A stretch of DNA of 64,000 nucleotides from Streptosporangium carneum. Lineage in GTDB: Bacteria > Actinomycetota > Actinomycetes > Streptosporangiales > Streptosporangiaceae. A model generated the notes under the pieces. It saw only the letters and a program-made list of their open reading frames with translations, ran no database searches and had not been told where the DNA came from. Below are positions 1 to 8,228 of this stretch, piece after piece. Within the stretch, counting starts at the first letter, position 1. Each line of letters begins with the position of its first letter. The position numbers were made by a program, and so were the translations under genes. The stretch spans positions 1-64,000 of the forward strand of contig NZ_BSEV01000037.1 in NCBI RefSeq assembly GCF_027922005.1, given 5' to 3'.

Positions 1-250
1 GCGTGCAAACCGCTGAGCGATCAGGCCCGACCGATGTCGTAGGAGGCCGCCATGTCGCAGACCAGCCTTACCTGCGCCCGGAGAACGTCATCGGCGGGAA
101 GGTCGGGGCACGCTCGCGCCCTGGCGGGCACTCCCGCGCGGGCCCTCACTCCCGGCCTGCAGGCCGGAGCACTGGCCCGCAACCCCGGCCTCCTCGGCGC
201 CTCGCTCAGAGCCGCCCAGGCAAAAGGGCGTACAAGTTCACGGGCGCCGG
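1..250. other. Window edge, no supported gene
   Basis: Reading frames here are open on both strands because of GC bias, but none has a convincing start, Shine-Dalgarno sequence or recognisable domain. A minus-strand frame ending near position 21 finishes in a sequence that could be the tail of a real protein, but its upstream part is Arg/Ala/Pro-rich and looks like non-coding GC-rich DNA. I see no gene I can support. Confidence 0.4.
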
Positions 251-913
251 TCACCGGTTACGCAGGTACTGCCAGCCCAGCGCCCCGTACCAGATCATGA
301 TCGGCAGGTGGAGGGCGTATCCGAGCTGTTCCAGCGCCGCCGTCGGCCCATCGGTCCCGGTCGTCCACGGAAGCGCGACCGCGGCCAAGCCTGAGATCGC
401 GGCGACCGCGCCGGCGATGCGGAGCCCGGTGGACATCGGGACGCCGACCGCTGCGGCGGCGGTGGCGGCGACCCACAGCAGCCCGGCCAGGTTGACCGCC
501 CACTTGGCGGTGAGCAGCACCGCCCAGGCCACGGTGGCGGCCGCCGGGGCGGCGGGGTCAGCGGCCAGCTGAGTCAGTGCCAGGTTCCCGGCGTCATGAA
601 GCAGGCCCGCAAGCCCGGCGGCGGCCAGCAGTCCGCCGGCCAGCGTCTCCAGGTGCGGTCCGGGTGCCTGGGCGGAGCGAGCGGACATCACGAGCCCGGC
701 CGCGGTCAGTGCCAGCCAGCCCAGCACGTCGAAGGCCAGCTCGGTCAGATGCAGTCCGAACCACTCAGCCACCGCGGCCAGCGCGGCGGCAGGGTCGGCC
801 GAATTCAGGGTCAACCCCGATGGCACCACGATGGCCGCACCGGCAATCATGGCCACCAACGAGGTCAACAGCAGGACACCGGTAAGCCGGGTCCGAGGGT
901 TCGAATCGGTCAT
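251..913 (-). CDS. Multi-pass membrane protein, MerR-controlled
   Basis: This 220-residue protein is predicted to cross the membrane about six times. Hydrophobic segments lie near residues 10-32, 55-75, 88-110, 125-150, 160-180 and 195-215. I recognise no catalytic motif; it resembles the loosely defined DUF4386-like small integral membrane proteins often paired with MerR regulators, but that assignment is weak. The ATG at 913 lies only a few bases below the -10 element of a long-spacer MerR-type promoter (922-953), so the transcript is likely leaderless or nearly so. It is divergent from the MerR gene at 978, which suggests that gene controls it. Role unknown; efflux or stress-linked membrane function is a guess. 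Confidence 0.8.
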   Translation of the reverse strand: MTDSNPRTRLTGVLLLTSLVAMIAGAAIVVPSGLTLNSADPAAALAAVAEWFGLHLTELAFDVLGWLALTAAGLVMSARSAQAPGPHLETLAGGLLAAAGLAGLLHDAGNLALTQLAADPAAPAAATVAWAVLLTAKWAVNLAGLLWVAATAAAAVGVPMSTGLRIAGAVAAISGLAAVALPWTTGTDGPTAALEQLGYALHLPIMIWYGALGWQYLRNR

Positions 914-921
914 GGACGGTG

Positions 922-953
922 ACGGTAGGACCCTGCCGCAGGGGCAGAGTCAA
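922..953 (-). promoter_or_regulatory. MerR-type promoter with dyad in a 20-bp spacer
   Basis: Read on the minus strand: -35 TTGACT (953-948) and -10 TACCGT (927-922), separated by 20 bp instead of the usual 17. An 8-bp inverted repeat fills the spacer: ACCCTGCC (930-937) and GGCAGAGT (943-950), 7 of 8 positions pairing, 5-bp centre. An over-long spacer containing the operator is the hallmark of MerR-family activation by DNA distortion. It drives the membrane protein at 251-913 and lies beside the divergent MerR gene. Confidence 0.75.
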
Positions 954-977
954 CATGCCAAAGGAGAGGAGGCCACC

Positions 978-1703
978 GTGTGGCGGATCGGGCAACTGGC
1001 GCGCATGGTCGGCGTGTCCGAACGTACCCTGCGCCATTACGACAGGATCGGGCTGCTGGCTCCCGCCGCGGTGGACCGAGCCACCGGCTATCGCTGGTAC
1101 GGCGTGGCCGAGCTGTCACGGCTGGAACGCATCCGCGGCTTGCAACGCCTCGGCCTGCCGCTGCGCCGGATCGCCGATCTGCTGGACGCTCCCGAGGCGC
1201 AGCTGCGACAGGCCTTGTCCGAGATCGTGACGGGCATCAAGCGTGACATCGCCGCTTTGGCCGCCACTGCGGCTCATGCCGAGGACCACCTCACCACGCC
1301 GATGTCGATCCTGCCTCAGCAGACCGCGATGAGATCGCGCCGCCTACGCGTGCGCCGACTGCATCTCGATCATCCGTCTGAGCTCGCCGCCGTGTGCCCG
1401 GCACCGCCGGCGACCCTGCTGACCTGGCTGCGCGGGCAGCCGGTCGGCGGGTTCACGGCGGCGGTGACCGTCGATCGCGACGGCGAGCAGCTCACCCTGC
1501 CCGCTCGATCCGTCGTGCGAGCCGTCGTTCCGCCTTCCACAGACGTGATCCGCGCCGGGCAGGAGCTGTTCGGCTGGTTGCACCGCCACCACCTGTCCAT
1601 CACCGGCCCTACCGTGGAAGAACACCTCATCGACGCCGAAGGCGCTCACGCCGTCGTCCTTGAAGCATCCGTACACCCCCAACGGCACACCCCTTCGGCC
1701 TGA
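978..1703 (+). CDS. MerR-family transcriptional regulator
   Basis: A 241-residue regulator. Residues 1-70 form a MerR winged helix-turn-helix (RIGQLARMVGVSERTLRHYD, then a GYRWY wing and L-x-R-I-x-x-L-Q-R-L-G-L helices). A short coiled-coil linker runs to about residue 100, and a C-terminal effector-binding region resembles GyrI-like domains of multidrug-sensing MerR proteins. The GTG at 978 is chosen because a strong Shine-Dalgarno sequence (AAGGAGAGGAGG, 961-972) precedes it; earlier in-frame starts would run into the divergent promoter. No cysteine pattern for metal sensing is seen, so a small organic ligand is likelier. It probably activates the divergent membrane protein and represses itself. 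Confidence 0.88.
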   Translation: MWRIGQLARMVGVSERTLRHYDRIGLLAPAAVDRATGYRWYGVAELSRLERIRGLQRLGLPLRRIADLLDAPEAQLRQALSEIVTGIKRDIAALAATAAHAEDHLTTPMSILPQQTAMRSRRLRVRRLHLDHPSELAAVCPAPPATLLTWLRGQPVGGFTAAVTVDRDGEQLTLPARSVVRAVVPPSTDVIRAGQELFGWLHRHHLSITGPTVEEHLIDAEGAHAVVLEASVHPQRHTPSA

Positions 1704-1866
1704 CCGCTCTTCGAACGCCTTCCGCTCGCCGAACCGGGGCCGGACAGCAGGACGGTTCACGCCCAGGAGCTGAGCGTGAACCGTACGGCGGGATCCGTGA
1801 AGCTACTCCCCGGTCGGGATCAGGCCCGTCTGGCAGGCGGCCCACTTGGAGGGGTCACCTAGCCTG

Positions 1867-1886
1867 ACGTTGGTGCCTGCCAACGT
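1867..1886. terminator. Weak inverted repeat between convergent genes
   Basis: ACGTTGG (1867-1873) and CCAACGT (1880-1886) form a perfect 7-bp stem with a 6-base loop between the ends of the MerR gene and the convergent corA-like gene. There is no T-tract. The rest of 1704-1914 shows no gene. Confidence 0.35.
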
Positions 1887-1914
1887 TGGAGTCCTGGACA
1901 CATGTCAGCGGCGG

Positions 1915-2961
1915 TCACAGCCACCCTCGCCGTTTGAACACCATGTAGAGCGCAGCGGACCCCAGCGCCATCAGGAACAGTGCCAACGGGTAGCCGACGA
2001 TCCAATGCAGCTCCGGCATGTGGATGAAGTTCATGCCGTACACGGTGCCGACGAGAGTGGGGGCGAAGAAGATCGCCGCCCACGCGGAGATCTTCTTGAT
2101 CTCTTCGTTCTGGGTGTAGCTGGCTTCGGTCAGACGCTTGACCTCCGCGTTCTGCGCCTGGCCGACCAGCGCGGCCTTGATGGTGAGGACGGTCTGATAA
2201 AACTCGATCACCCCTTGGAGGTATTCCCTTTCGCCGTCGGCCAGGCTGCGGATTCGGTCGAACTGGTCCTCGATGTCGACCACCAGTCGTTGCCCTTCGG
2301 GCGAGACACGGAGGAGGTTGGCCATCCTCCCGTAGATCGCGCCGCCCAGCGCGCCCATGGTGCGTACGGCGAGCAGCCCGTGGCGGGCACGGAACAACTC
2401 ATTGAGGAACTCCTCGGGATCGCCGACCCGTCCGCCCGTGACCTGCTGCTCCAGCCGCCACACGTCGCTGGTGACCGTCTCCACGTAGGCCTCCTGGTTG
2501 CGAATCAGGGCAGAGACGATCGCGTATGCCAGTTCGAAGGGGGTGGCGGGACGCAGCCGCCCCGCCACGATCCGCGCAAGCACCGCACGGGTCTCACGCA
2601 GGGCGATTCCCGGTTCGGCCTCCGGGTTGATCGGTCCGTGGACGGTCACCAGATAGTTCCGGCCGACGAAGTGGTCGAGCTCGATGTAGTGCACGTGGCC
2701 GCGTTTGCCTCGTGCGGGGGCGTGCAGGACGACGAACATCTGGTCTGGATAGGCGTGCACTTTGGGCACACGGTTGCGTACGACGCAGTCCTGGACCGCC
2801 ATCGGATGAAAGCCGAACACCTCCGACAGCACACGCACGGCCTCCTCGTCGCAGCTGGGGACGTCCACCCAGACCAGGCCGTCCTCACGCTCAAGCAGCG
2901 CCGCCAGTTCCTCGACGGGACGCTCCTCGACCCCTTCACCGGTGACCAGACGAACGTCCAT
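1915..2961 (-). CDS. corA: CorA-family Mg2+/Co2+ channel
   Basis: A 348-residue CorA-type divalent cation channel. The soluble N-terminal alpha/beta funnel domain spans about 1-230, followed by a long helix and two C-terminal membrane segments. The signature YGMNF sits at the end of the first of these, forming the pore-mouth GMN motif that defines the family, followed by a short periplasmic loop rich in Met/His and the second TM, ending in a basic tail (KRRGW). Length and order match bacterial CorA pentamer subunits. I prefer the internal ATG at 2961 (MDVRL) over the first ATG at 2979. Convergent with the MerR gene; apparently monocistronic. Confidence 0.92.
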   Translation of the reverse strand: MDVRLVTGEGVEERPVEELAALLEREDGLVWVDVPSCDEEAVRVLSEVFGFHPMAVQDCVVRNRVPKVHAYPDQMFVVLHAPARGKRGHVHYIELDHFVGRNYLVTVHGPINPEAEPGIALRETRAVLARIVAGRLRPATPFELAYAIVSALIRNQEAYVETVTSDVWRLEQQVTGGRVGDPEEFLNELFRARHGLLAVRTMGALGGAIYGRMANLLRVSPEGQRLVVDIEDQFDRIRSLADGEREYLQGVIEFYQTVLTIKAALVGQAQNAEVKRLTEASYTQNEEIKKISAWAAIFFAPTLVGTVYGMNFIHMPELHWIVGYPLALFLMALGSAALYMVFKRRGWL

Positions 2962-3112
2962 CCGGCTCCCACCCCTCACGCGATCCTGGCGCGGGTCGGT
3001 CAGTCCAGCGTTCTGGACTGACCTGGCCCTATCGACTCGATAGTGTCAAGGTCCGCGTCCTCGTCCACGACCAGGGACTTCAAATCGGCGTCCGGTCTTC
3101 GTATGTGGATCG

Positions 3113-3235
3113 GTGTCGGAGCTCGAGGTCTACGGGCTGGGCGCCTCGGCGCAGGTGGACGGCCGTCCGGTGGCGGTCGTCGGCGGTGTCCACGGTGCCG
3201 TGAAGGTGTGGAGCCTGGCTCCGCTTCCTCGCCCG
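3113..3235 (+). pseudogene. WD40-repeat fragment (remnant)
   Basis: An open stretch translates to a sequence containing DGRPVAVVGGVHGAVKVWSL, which has the shape of one WD40 blade (Gly-Gly-x-His/Asp-Gly-x-Val-x-Val-Trp-x-Leu). Only about one blade is recognisable; upstream and downstream residues do not continue the repeat. It is probably a remnant of a larger WD40 gene, which are common neighbours and C-termini of STAND NTPases like the one that follows. A chance resemblance is possible. Confidence 0.4.
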
Positions 3236-3287
3236 GCCGGCGGCCGGGAACGGTGGGCGTGCCGGCGGTCGTTCCGGAAAGATCGTG

Positions 3288-3674
3288 ATGGTTGGGTTTG
3301 CCATGAGAGATGATGGCGGGATGGGCGCACGGCGAGGGGTACTGGCGGTCACATGCGTTGTCGTGGCGGTGTTCGGGGTCGTGTTCACCGTGATCCGGTG
3401 GGAACAGGCCGATCGGATCGCGACCGCGGTGTCCGCGCTGGGGGCGCTGGCGGCGGTGGGGGTCGCGGTGTGGGCGGCGCTGCCGGGGACGGGGACGAGG
3501 ACGAGGGTCCGGGTCTCCGGCACGGGTAAGGCGGTCTCCGGCCCCGGAGGCCAGGCGGTGACCGGCGTGAGCGGGGCGGTCGCCGCCGCGGCGGGAGAGA
3601 TCGTCGTCGAGAGGACCGGAGACGCCGACGCCTCCGAGGGCGGAGACGCCACCAGCGGCGTCCGCCTGACCTAG
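3288..3674 (+). CDS. Small two-TM protein with Gly/Ala signalling-like tail
   Basis: 128 residues. Two membrane helices (about 17-37 and 44-64) with a very short hinge are followed by a hydrophilic tail. The tail holds two copies of a pattern s-G-x-A-x-A/S-x-G-G-x-A-x-s/t-G-V: residues 77-95 (VSGTGKAVSGPGGQAVTGV) and 110-125 (TGDADASEGGDATSGV). The next gene's N-terminus has the same pattern (SGEAKAVGGGVAISGV). ATG 3288 lies 6 nt after GGAAAG (3276-3281); GTG 3285 is an alternative. The gene sits 32 bp upstream of the STAND NTPase and is probably co-transcribed. I infer a membrane-acting effector or adaptor that pairs with the NTPase through the shared motif; no enzymatic domain is visible. 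Confidence 0.75.
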   Translation: MVGFAMRDDGGMGARRGVLAVTCVVVAVFGVVFTVIRWEQADRIATAVSALGALAAVGVAVWAALPGTGTRTRVRVSGTGKAVSGPGGQAVTGVSGAVAAAAGEIVVERTGDADASEGGDATSGVRLT

Positions 3675-3706
3675 CGGGGCGGACGTGAGGAAACGATGAG
3701 GCGGAC

Positions 3707-6700
3707 GTGTCGATGTTCGGTGGTGGGGCGCTGAAGAGCGGTGGATCGCTGAAGAGTACGACCAGGAACAGCGGGGAGGCCAAGGCCGTCGGCGGCGGGG
3801 TGGCGATCAGCGGCGTCAATCACGGTGACATTCACCTCTTCTCCGCGCCCGCGCCCGTGACCCGATCGGCGTACCGGCAGCAGGTGCGGCGGATCGCCCC
3901 GCGGACGTTGCTGGGGCGAGACAGGGAGCTGGCGGAGCTGGCGGCGTTCTGCACGGCCGCCGACGGGCCCGCGTACGTGTGGTGGCAGGCTCCCGCGTGG
4001 GCGGGCAAGTCGGCGCTGATGTCGTGGTTCGTGCTCAACCCCCCGCCCGGGGTGCGGGTGGTGTCGTTCTTCGTCACGGCCCGCTTCGCGGGACAGAGCG
4101 ATCGGGGCGCGTTCGTCGACGCGGTTCTGGAGCAACTGGCCGAGGTGGTCGGCGAGTCGCTGCCGACGTTTCTGACCGACACCCTCAAGGAGGCCCACTT
4201 CCTGGACCTGTTCGAGCGCGCGGCGCAGATCCGCCGGGCGGGGGGCGGATCCTTGGCGTTGGTCGTCGACGGCCTGGACGAGGACCGGGGAGTGGTCGTC
4301 GGCCCCGAGGCGTACAGCATCGCGGCGCTGCTTCCCGCGGAGCCCCCCGAAGGGACGCGGGTGATCGTCGCCGGGCGGCCGCACCCCCCGGTGCCGTCGG
4401 ACGTCCCCGACGACCATCCGCTGCGTGATCCCCGTGTCGTGCGGCCGCTGAAGGAGTCGCGGGACGCCCAGGTGATCAGGGCGGACGCGGAGCGGGAGCT
4501 GAAACGGCTGCTCCACGGGAGCGCGGCCGAGCAGAGTCTGCTCGGCCTGGTCGTCGCGGCCGGCGGCGGCCTGAGCGGCCCGGACCTGGCGGAACTCACC
4601 GGTCTGTCCGGCACCGAGGTCGAGGAGCACCTGTGCGCCGTGTCGGGCCGGACCTTCGCCGAGCGGGCCGGCCAGTGGCAGCCGGGCACGTCGCCGACGG
4701 TGTACGTGCTGGCGCACGAGGAGCTGCAGAACACCGCCGCCCGATATCTCGGCGACGCGCGGCTGGAGGGGCATCGGCGGCGGCTGCACGCATGGGCCGA
4801 CGGTTACCGTGATCGCGGCTGGCCTCCGGGAACCCCCGAGTATCTGCTGCGCGGGTACTACCGCCTCCTGCAGAGCACGGACGATCACGACCGGATGGCG
4901 GCCGTCGCCGCCGACCAGGCTCGTCACGATCGAATGCTGGACGTCACCGGCGGTGACGTCGGAGCCCTCACCGAGATCACCGCCGTTCAACGTCTGATCC
5001 GCCGCCAGGCCGCACCGGACCTGTCGGCGATGACGCGCCTGACCGTCGCACGCAACCGGTTGACCGACCGCAACGCCAACGTTCCCGCCGGGCTGCCCGC
5101 GGTGTGGGCCGGGCTCGGCCACGCCGACCGCGCCGAAGCGCTCGCACGGTCCATCACCTCCGCTGAACGGCGGGTCAGAGCCCTGGCCGGGCTGGCGGTC
5201 ACGGCGGTGGAGTCCGGCGACCTCGACCGGGCCCGCCGACTCGCTGAGGAGGCCGAGACCCTCGCCCGAGCCGCCGTCGGTCGCAGAGCGCGCATCGGAG
5301 CCCTGGCCGGGCTGGCGAGCGCGGCGGTGGAGTCGGGCGATCCCGATTGGGCGCGCCGTCTTTCCGAGGAGGCCGAGACCCTCGCGCGATCCATCGCCGA
5401 CCCCGAGGGGCGGGACGGCGCTCTGGCCGAGGTGGCGGCGATGACGGCGTGGTCCGGTGACCTCGACCGGGCCGAAGCACTCGCGTGTTCCATTGCCGAC
5501 CCTTACGAGCAGGCCTCCATCTTGAGGTGGCTGGCGGCTCCCGTGGCGGAAGCCGGCGATCCGGATCGGTCTCGTCGGCTCGTCGAGCAGGCCGAGATCC
5601 TCGTACGGCCCATCACCGACCCCTACGACCGGAGTCTGGCTCTGGCCGAGCTGGCGGTCTCGGTGGCGAAGTCGGGCGATCTCGGCCGGGCCCGTCGGCT
5701 CGCCGAGGAGACCGAGTCGCTCGCGCAACTCGTCACCGACCCCTACCAGCGAGCCGTGGTTCTGATCGAGCTGGCGGCCGTGGCGGCGCACTCCGGTGAT
5801 CTCGACCGCGCCGAGACCATCGCCCGGTCCACCCCTTATTCCGATCTACAGGATGTGGCACTGACCCAACTGGCGAGCGTGGCGGCGCGGTCCGGTGATC
5901 TCGACCGCGCCGAGACTCTCGCGCGATCCACGACCGGCCGCAGGGGGCGGGCCGAGGCTCTGGCCGAGCTGGCGGCCGCGGTGGCGGAGTCGGGCGATCC
6001 CGGCCGGGCGCGCCGGCTCGCCGAGGAGACCGAGTCGCTCGCGCAGTCCATCACCGACTCCTACCGGCAGAGCCTGGACCTGGTCGGGTTGGCGGCCGCG
6101 GTGGCGCAGCTCGGCGATCGTGACCGGGCGCGCCGGCTCGCCGAGAAGGCCGAATCGCTCGCCCGGTCCATCACCAACCCCTACCAGCGAGTCCTGGCCC
6201 CGGTCGAGCTGGCGGCCGCGGTGGCGCAGCTCGGCGATCCCGACTGGGCGCGCCGGCTCACCGAGGAGGCCGAGACCTTCGCACGATCCGTCGTCGACCA
6301 CTCCGGCCAGGCCGCGATGCTGGCCGAGCTGACGGCCGCGGTGGCGGAAATCGGCGATCTCGACCGCGCCGAGACTCTCGCGCGATCCATCACCGCCCCC
6401 CGCCATCAGGCCAGGGCTCTGGCCGGGCTGGCGACCATGGTGGCGAAGTCGGGCGATCCCGGCCGGGCGCGCGGGCTCGTCGAGGAGGCCGAGTCCCTCG
6501 CACGCGCCGTCGCCGACGTCCAGGAGCAGGCACGGGCTCTGGACGAGCTGACGGCCGCGGTGACGGAGATCGGCGATCTCGATCATGCCGAGGAGCTCGC
6601 ACGATCCATCGTCGTCGCCCACCAGCGAGCCTGCGCCCTGGCCGAGCTGGCGACCGCGGCGGCGAAGTCCGGTGACCTCGGCCGGGCGCGCCGGCTCGTC

Positions 6701-7117
6701 GAGGAGGCCGAGCCCCACAGCCGATCCGACGCCGACTCGTACGACCAGCGGGCGTGGGCCCTGTCCAAGCTGGTGATCGCGGTGGCGCACTCCGGTGACC
6801 TCGACCGCGCCGAAACCCTCGAACGAGCCGTCGCCGGACTCCATACGCTGGCCTCGGCCTCGGCGGAGCTGGCGGCCGTGATGGCGGAGTCCGGGGACGT
6901 CGACCGCGCCGAGACCTTCGCCCGAGCCGTCGCCGACCCCCGTGATCAGGCATTCGCCCTGGAACGGGTGGCCCGGTTCGCGGAACCGGCCCGTGCCCGG
7001 CGACTCGTGGCACAGGCACTGTGCGAGGTCTCGTGGAGGATCGGGCTGGACGTCGTCGCCCGGATACAGCCGGACGCCGTGATAGCGCTCGCCCGGGAGT
7101 TCCTCGCGGACGGTTGA
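3707..7117 (+). CDS. STAND NTPase with TPR-like repeat array
   Basis: 1136 residues. Residues 21-45 carry the Gly/Ala-rich motif SGEAKAVGGGVAISGV followed by NHGDIHL. A P-loop NTPase domain follows: Walker A QAPAWAGKSAL (about 94-104, first Gly replaced by Ala as in many actinobacterial relatives) and Walker B LALVVDGLDED (about 183-193), with a sensor-like VIVAGRPHP. A winged-helix/linker region leads to about 18 tandem helical repeats from residue 460 to the end, each 33 or 40 residues with core AxALAELAAAVAxSGDLDRA. This architecture (motif - NOD - superstructure repeats) is that of STAND/NLR-like signalling ATPases, where repeats sense and the N-terminus recruits an effector. GTG 3707 follows GAGG by 5 nt. 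Likely partner is the small TM protein upstream. Confidence 0.85.
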   Translation: MSMFGGGALKSGGSLKSTTRNSGEAKAVGGGVAISGVNHGDIHLFSAPAPVTRSAYRQQVRRIAPRTLLGRDRELAELAAFCTAADGPAYVWWQAPAWAGKSALMSWFVLNPPPGVRVVSFFVTARFAGQSDRGAFVDAVLEQLAEVVGESLPTFLTDTLKEAHFLDLFERAAQIRRAGGGSLALVVDGLDEDRGVVVGPEAYSIAALLPAEPPEGTRVIVAGRPHPPVPSDVPDDHPLRDPRVVRPLKESRDAQVIRADAERELKRLLHGSAAEQSLLGLVVAAGGGLSGPDLAELTGLSGTEVEEHLCAVSGRTFAERAGQWQPGTSPTVYVLAHEELQNTAARYLGDARLEGHRRRLHAWADGYRDRGWPPGTPEYLLRGYYRLLQSTDDHDRMAAVAADQARHDRMLDVTGGDVGALTEITAVQRLIRRQAAPDLSAMTRLTVARNRLTDRNANVPAGLPAVWAGLGHADRAEALARSITSAERRVRALAGLAVTAVESGDLDRARRLAEEAETLARAAVGRRARIGALAGLASAAVESGDPDWARRLSEEAETLARSIADPEGRDGALAEVAAMTAWSGDLDRAEALACSIADPYEQASILRWLAAPVAEAGDPDRSRRLVEQAEILVRPITDPYDRSLALAELAVSVAKSGDLGRARRLAEETESLAQLVTDPYQRAVVLIELAAVAAHSGDLDRAETIARSTPYSDLQDVALTQLASVAARSGDLDRAETLARSTTGRRGRAEALAELAAAVAESGDPGRARRLAEETESLAQSITDSYRQSLDLVGLAAAVAQLGDRDRARRLAEKAESLARSITNPYQRVLAPVELAAAVAQLGDPDWARRLTEEAETFARSVVDHSGQAAMLAELTAAVAEIGDLDRAETLARSITAPRHQARALAGLATMVAKSGDPGRARGLVEEAESLARAVADVQEQARALDELTAAVTEIGDLDHAEELARSIVVAHQRACALAELATAAAKSGDLGRARRLVEEAEPHSRSDADSYDQRAWALSKLVIAVAHSGDLDRAETLERAVAGLHTLASASAELAAVMAESGDVDRAETFARAVADPRDQAFALERVARFAEPARARRLVAQALCEVSWRIGLDVVARIQPDAVIALAREFLADG

Positions 7118-7172
7118 GGACGACCCCGTACCCGCCGCATCCGGTCGACGGCCTCGCGCGGTCCCGGTTCCG

Positions 7173-7200
7173 CCCGGCCGGACGCCGCGGTCCGGCCGGG
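7173..7200. terminator. Bidirectional hairpin terminator
   Basis: CCCGGCCGGAC (7173-7183) pairs perfectly with GTCCGGCCGGG (7190-7200) over 11 bp with a 6-base loop. It lies between the convergent STAND gene and hsaE-like gene. No T-run, as usual in high-GC actinomycetes. Confidence 0.6.
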
Positions 7201-7218
7201 CCGTCACCCGTGGCCCAA

Positions 7219-7246
7219 GGTCACCTGTCCGGGGTCACCTGTCCGG
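7219..7246. repeat. 14-bp tandem duplication
   Basis: GGTCACCTGTCCGG occurs twice in direct tandem (7219-7232, 7233-7246) and is followed by a partial third copy reaching the stop codon of the hydratase gene. Likely a slippage product. Confidence 0.8.
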
Positions 7247-7248
7247 GG

Positions 7249-8031
7249 TCACTTGAAGGTCAGTGAGACCGAGCCGAGGCCGGTGAAGTCGGCGGTGAAG
7301 GTCTGGCCCGCGGCCACGTCGATCGCGCGGGTGCACGAGCCGGGCAGGATCACGTGGCCGGCGCGCAGCCGTACCCCGAAGCCCGCGACCTTGCGCGCCA
7401 GCCAGGCGACGGAGGTGACCGGGTTGCCCAGCACGGCGTCCGAGCGGCCCTGGGCGACGACCTCGCCGTCGCGGCGGAGGGTGGCGACGATCCCGGTCAG
7501 GTCGAGGCCTTCGGGGGAGACGCCCTCGCCGATCACGTAACCGGCGGAGGAGGCGTTGTCGGCGATGGTGTCGGCCAGCCCGATCCGCCAGTCGCGGATC
7601 CTGCTGTCGATGAGCTCCAGGGAGGGCACGACGCGAGCGGTCGCGGCCAGGACGTCGGCCTCGGTGCATCCGTGCCCCGGCAGGTCGGCGCCGAGCACGA
7701 AGCCGACCTCGACCTCGATCCTGGGGTAGCAGTAGCGGTCGGCCTGCACCGGGACGTCCTCGCGCAGGGCCATGTCGTCCAGCAGGTGCCCGTAGTCGGG
7801 CTCGTCGACGCCCATCATCTCCTGCATCGCCTTGGACGACAGCCCCACCTTGTGGCCGTGCACGACGGCCCCGGCGGTGAGGCGGCGGCTGATGTTGACG
7901 AGCTGGATCTCGTAGGCGTCGACCACGTCGATGCCGTCGAAGGTCTCGGTGAGCGGTGCGATCGGCGCGCGGTCGAGTTCGGCCGCGAGCAGCCGGTCGG
8001 CTGCCTCGCGGCGTCGGTCCTGGGTGAGCAT
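7249..8031 (-). CDS. hsaE: 2-keto-4-pentenoate hydratase (HsaE-like)
   Basis: 260 residues, full length for the MhpD/HsaE hydratase family. These cytosolic metal-dependent enzymes add water to 2-hydroxyalka-2,4-dienoates; HsaE acts on 2-hydroxyhexa-2,4-dienoate released from steroid rings A/B. Visible family features are GHKVGLSSKAMQ (about 58-69), EVEVGFVLG (metal-binding glutamates), SLELIDSRI, and GNPVTSVAWLARK. The ATG at 8031 fits the family N-terminus; no strong Shine-Dalgarno sequence precedes it. It lies at the edge of the ring C/D cluster and its usual partners HsaG and HsaF are not in the window, so it could serve another meta-cleavage pathway. Confidence 0.8.
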   Translation of the reverse strand: MLTQDRRREAADRLLAAELDRAPIAPLTETFDGIDVVDAYEIQLVNISRRLTAGAVVHGHKVGLSSKAMQEMMGVDEPDYGHLLDDMALREDVPVQADRYCYPRIEVEVGFVLGADLPGHGCTEADVLAATARVVPSLELIDSRIRDWRIGLADTIADNASSAGYVIGEGVSPEGLDLTGIVATLRRDGEVVAQGRSDAVLGNPVTSVAWLARKVAGFGVRLRAGHVILPGSCTRAIDVAAGQTFTADFTGLGSVSLTFK

Positions 8032-8228
8032 GCGGTGAACGCTAACCCGGTCCCACCGGCCGCCACCTTCTCGTTTCCCGCTCAATGGGAGAAACCCCCG
8101 TTTCCGGGGACCGTTCTCCCCGGTGACCTGGCGGGTCCGGGGAGCGCGGGCGTGTCCCGGGCGGCGGGGCGGGGAGCCCCGGGGCCCGTCAGGCGGCCGG
8201 GGCCACGGGAGGCCGGGGCGTCGACGGC

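Noticed and set aside
3671-5791. 706-codon minus-strand frame opposite the STAND gene
   Set aside because: Repeats mirror the TPR-like repeats of the plus-strand gene; no ribosome site and no domain.
8032-8228. N-terminal extension of the hydratase to 8790
   Set aside because: The added 253 residues are Arg/Gly/Pro-rich antisense of the SDR gene and not part of the MhpD family.
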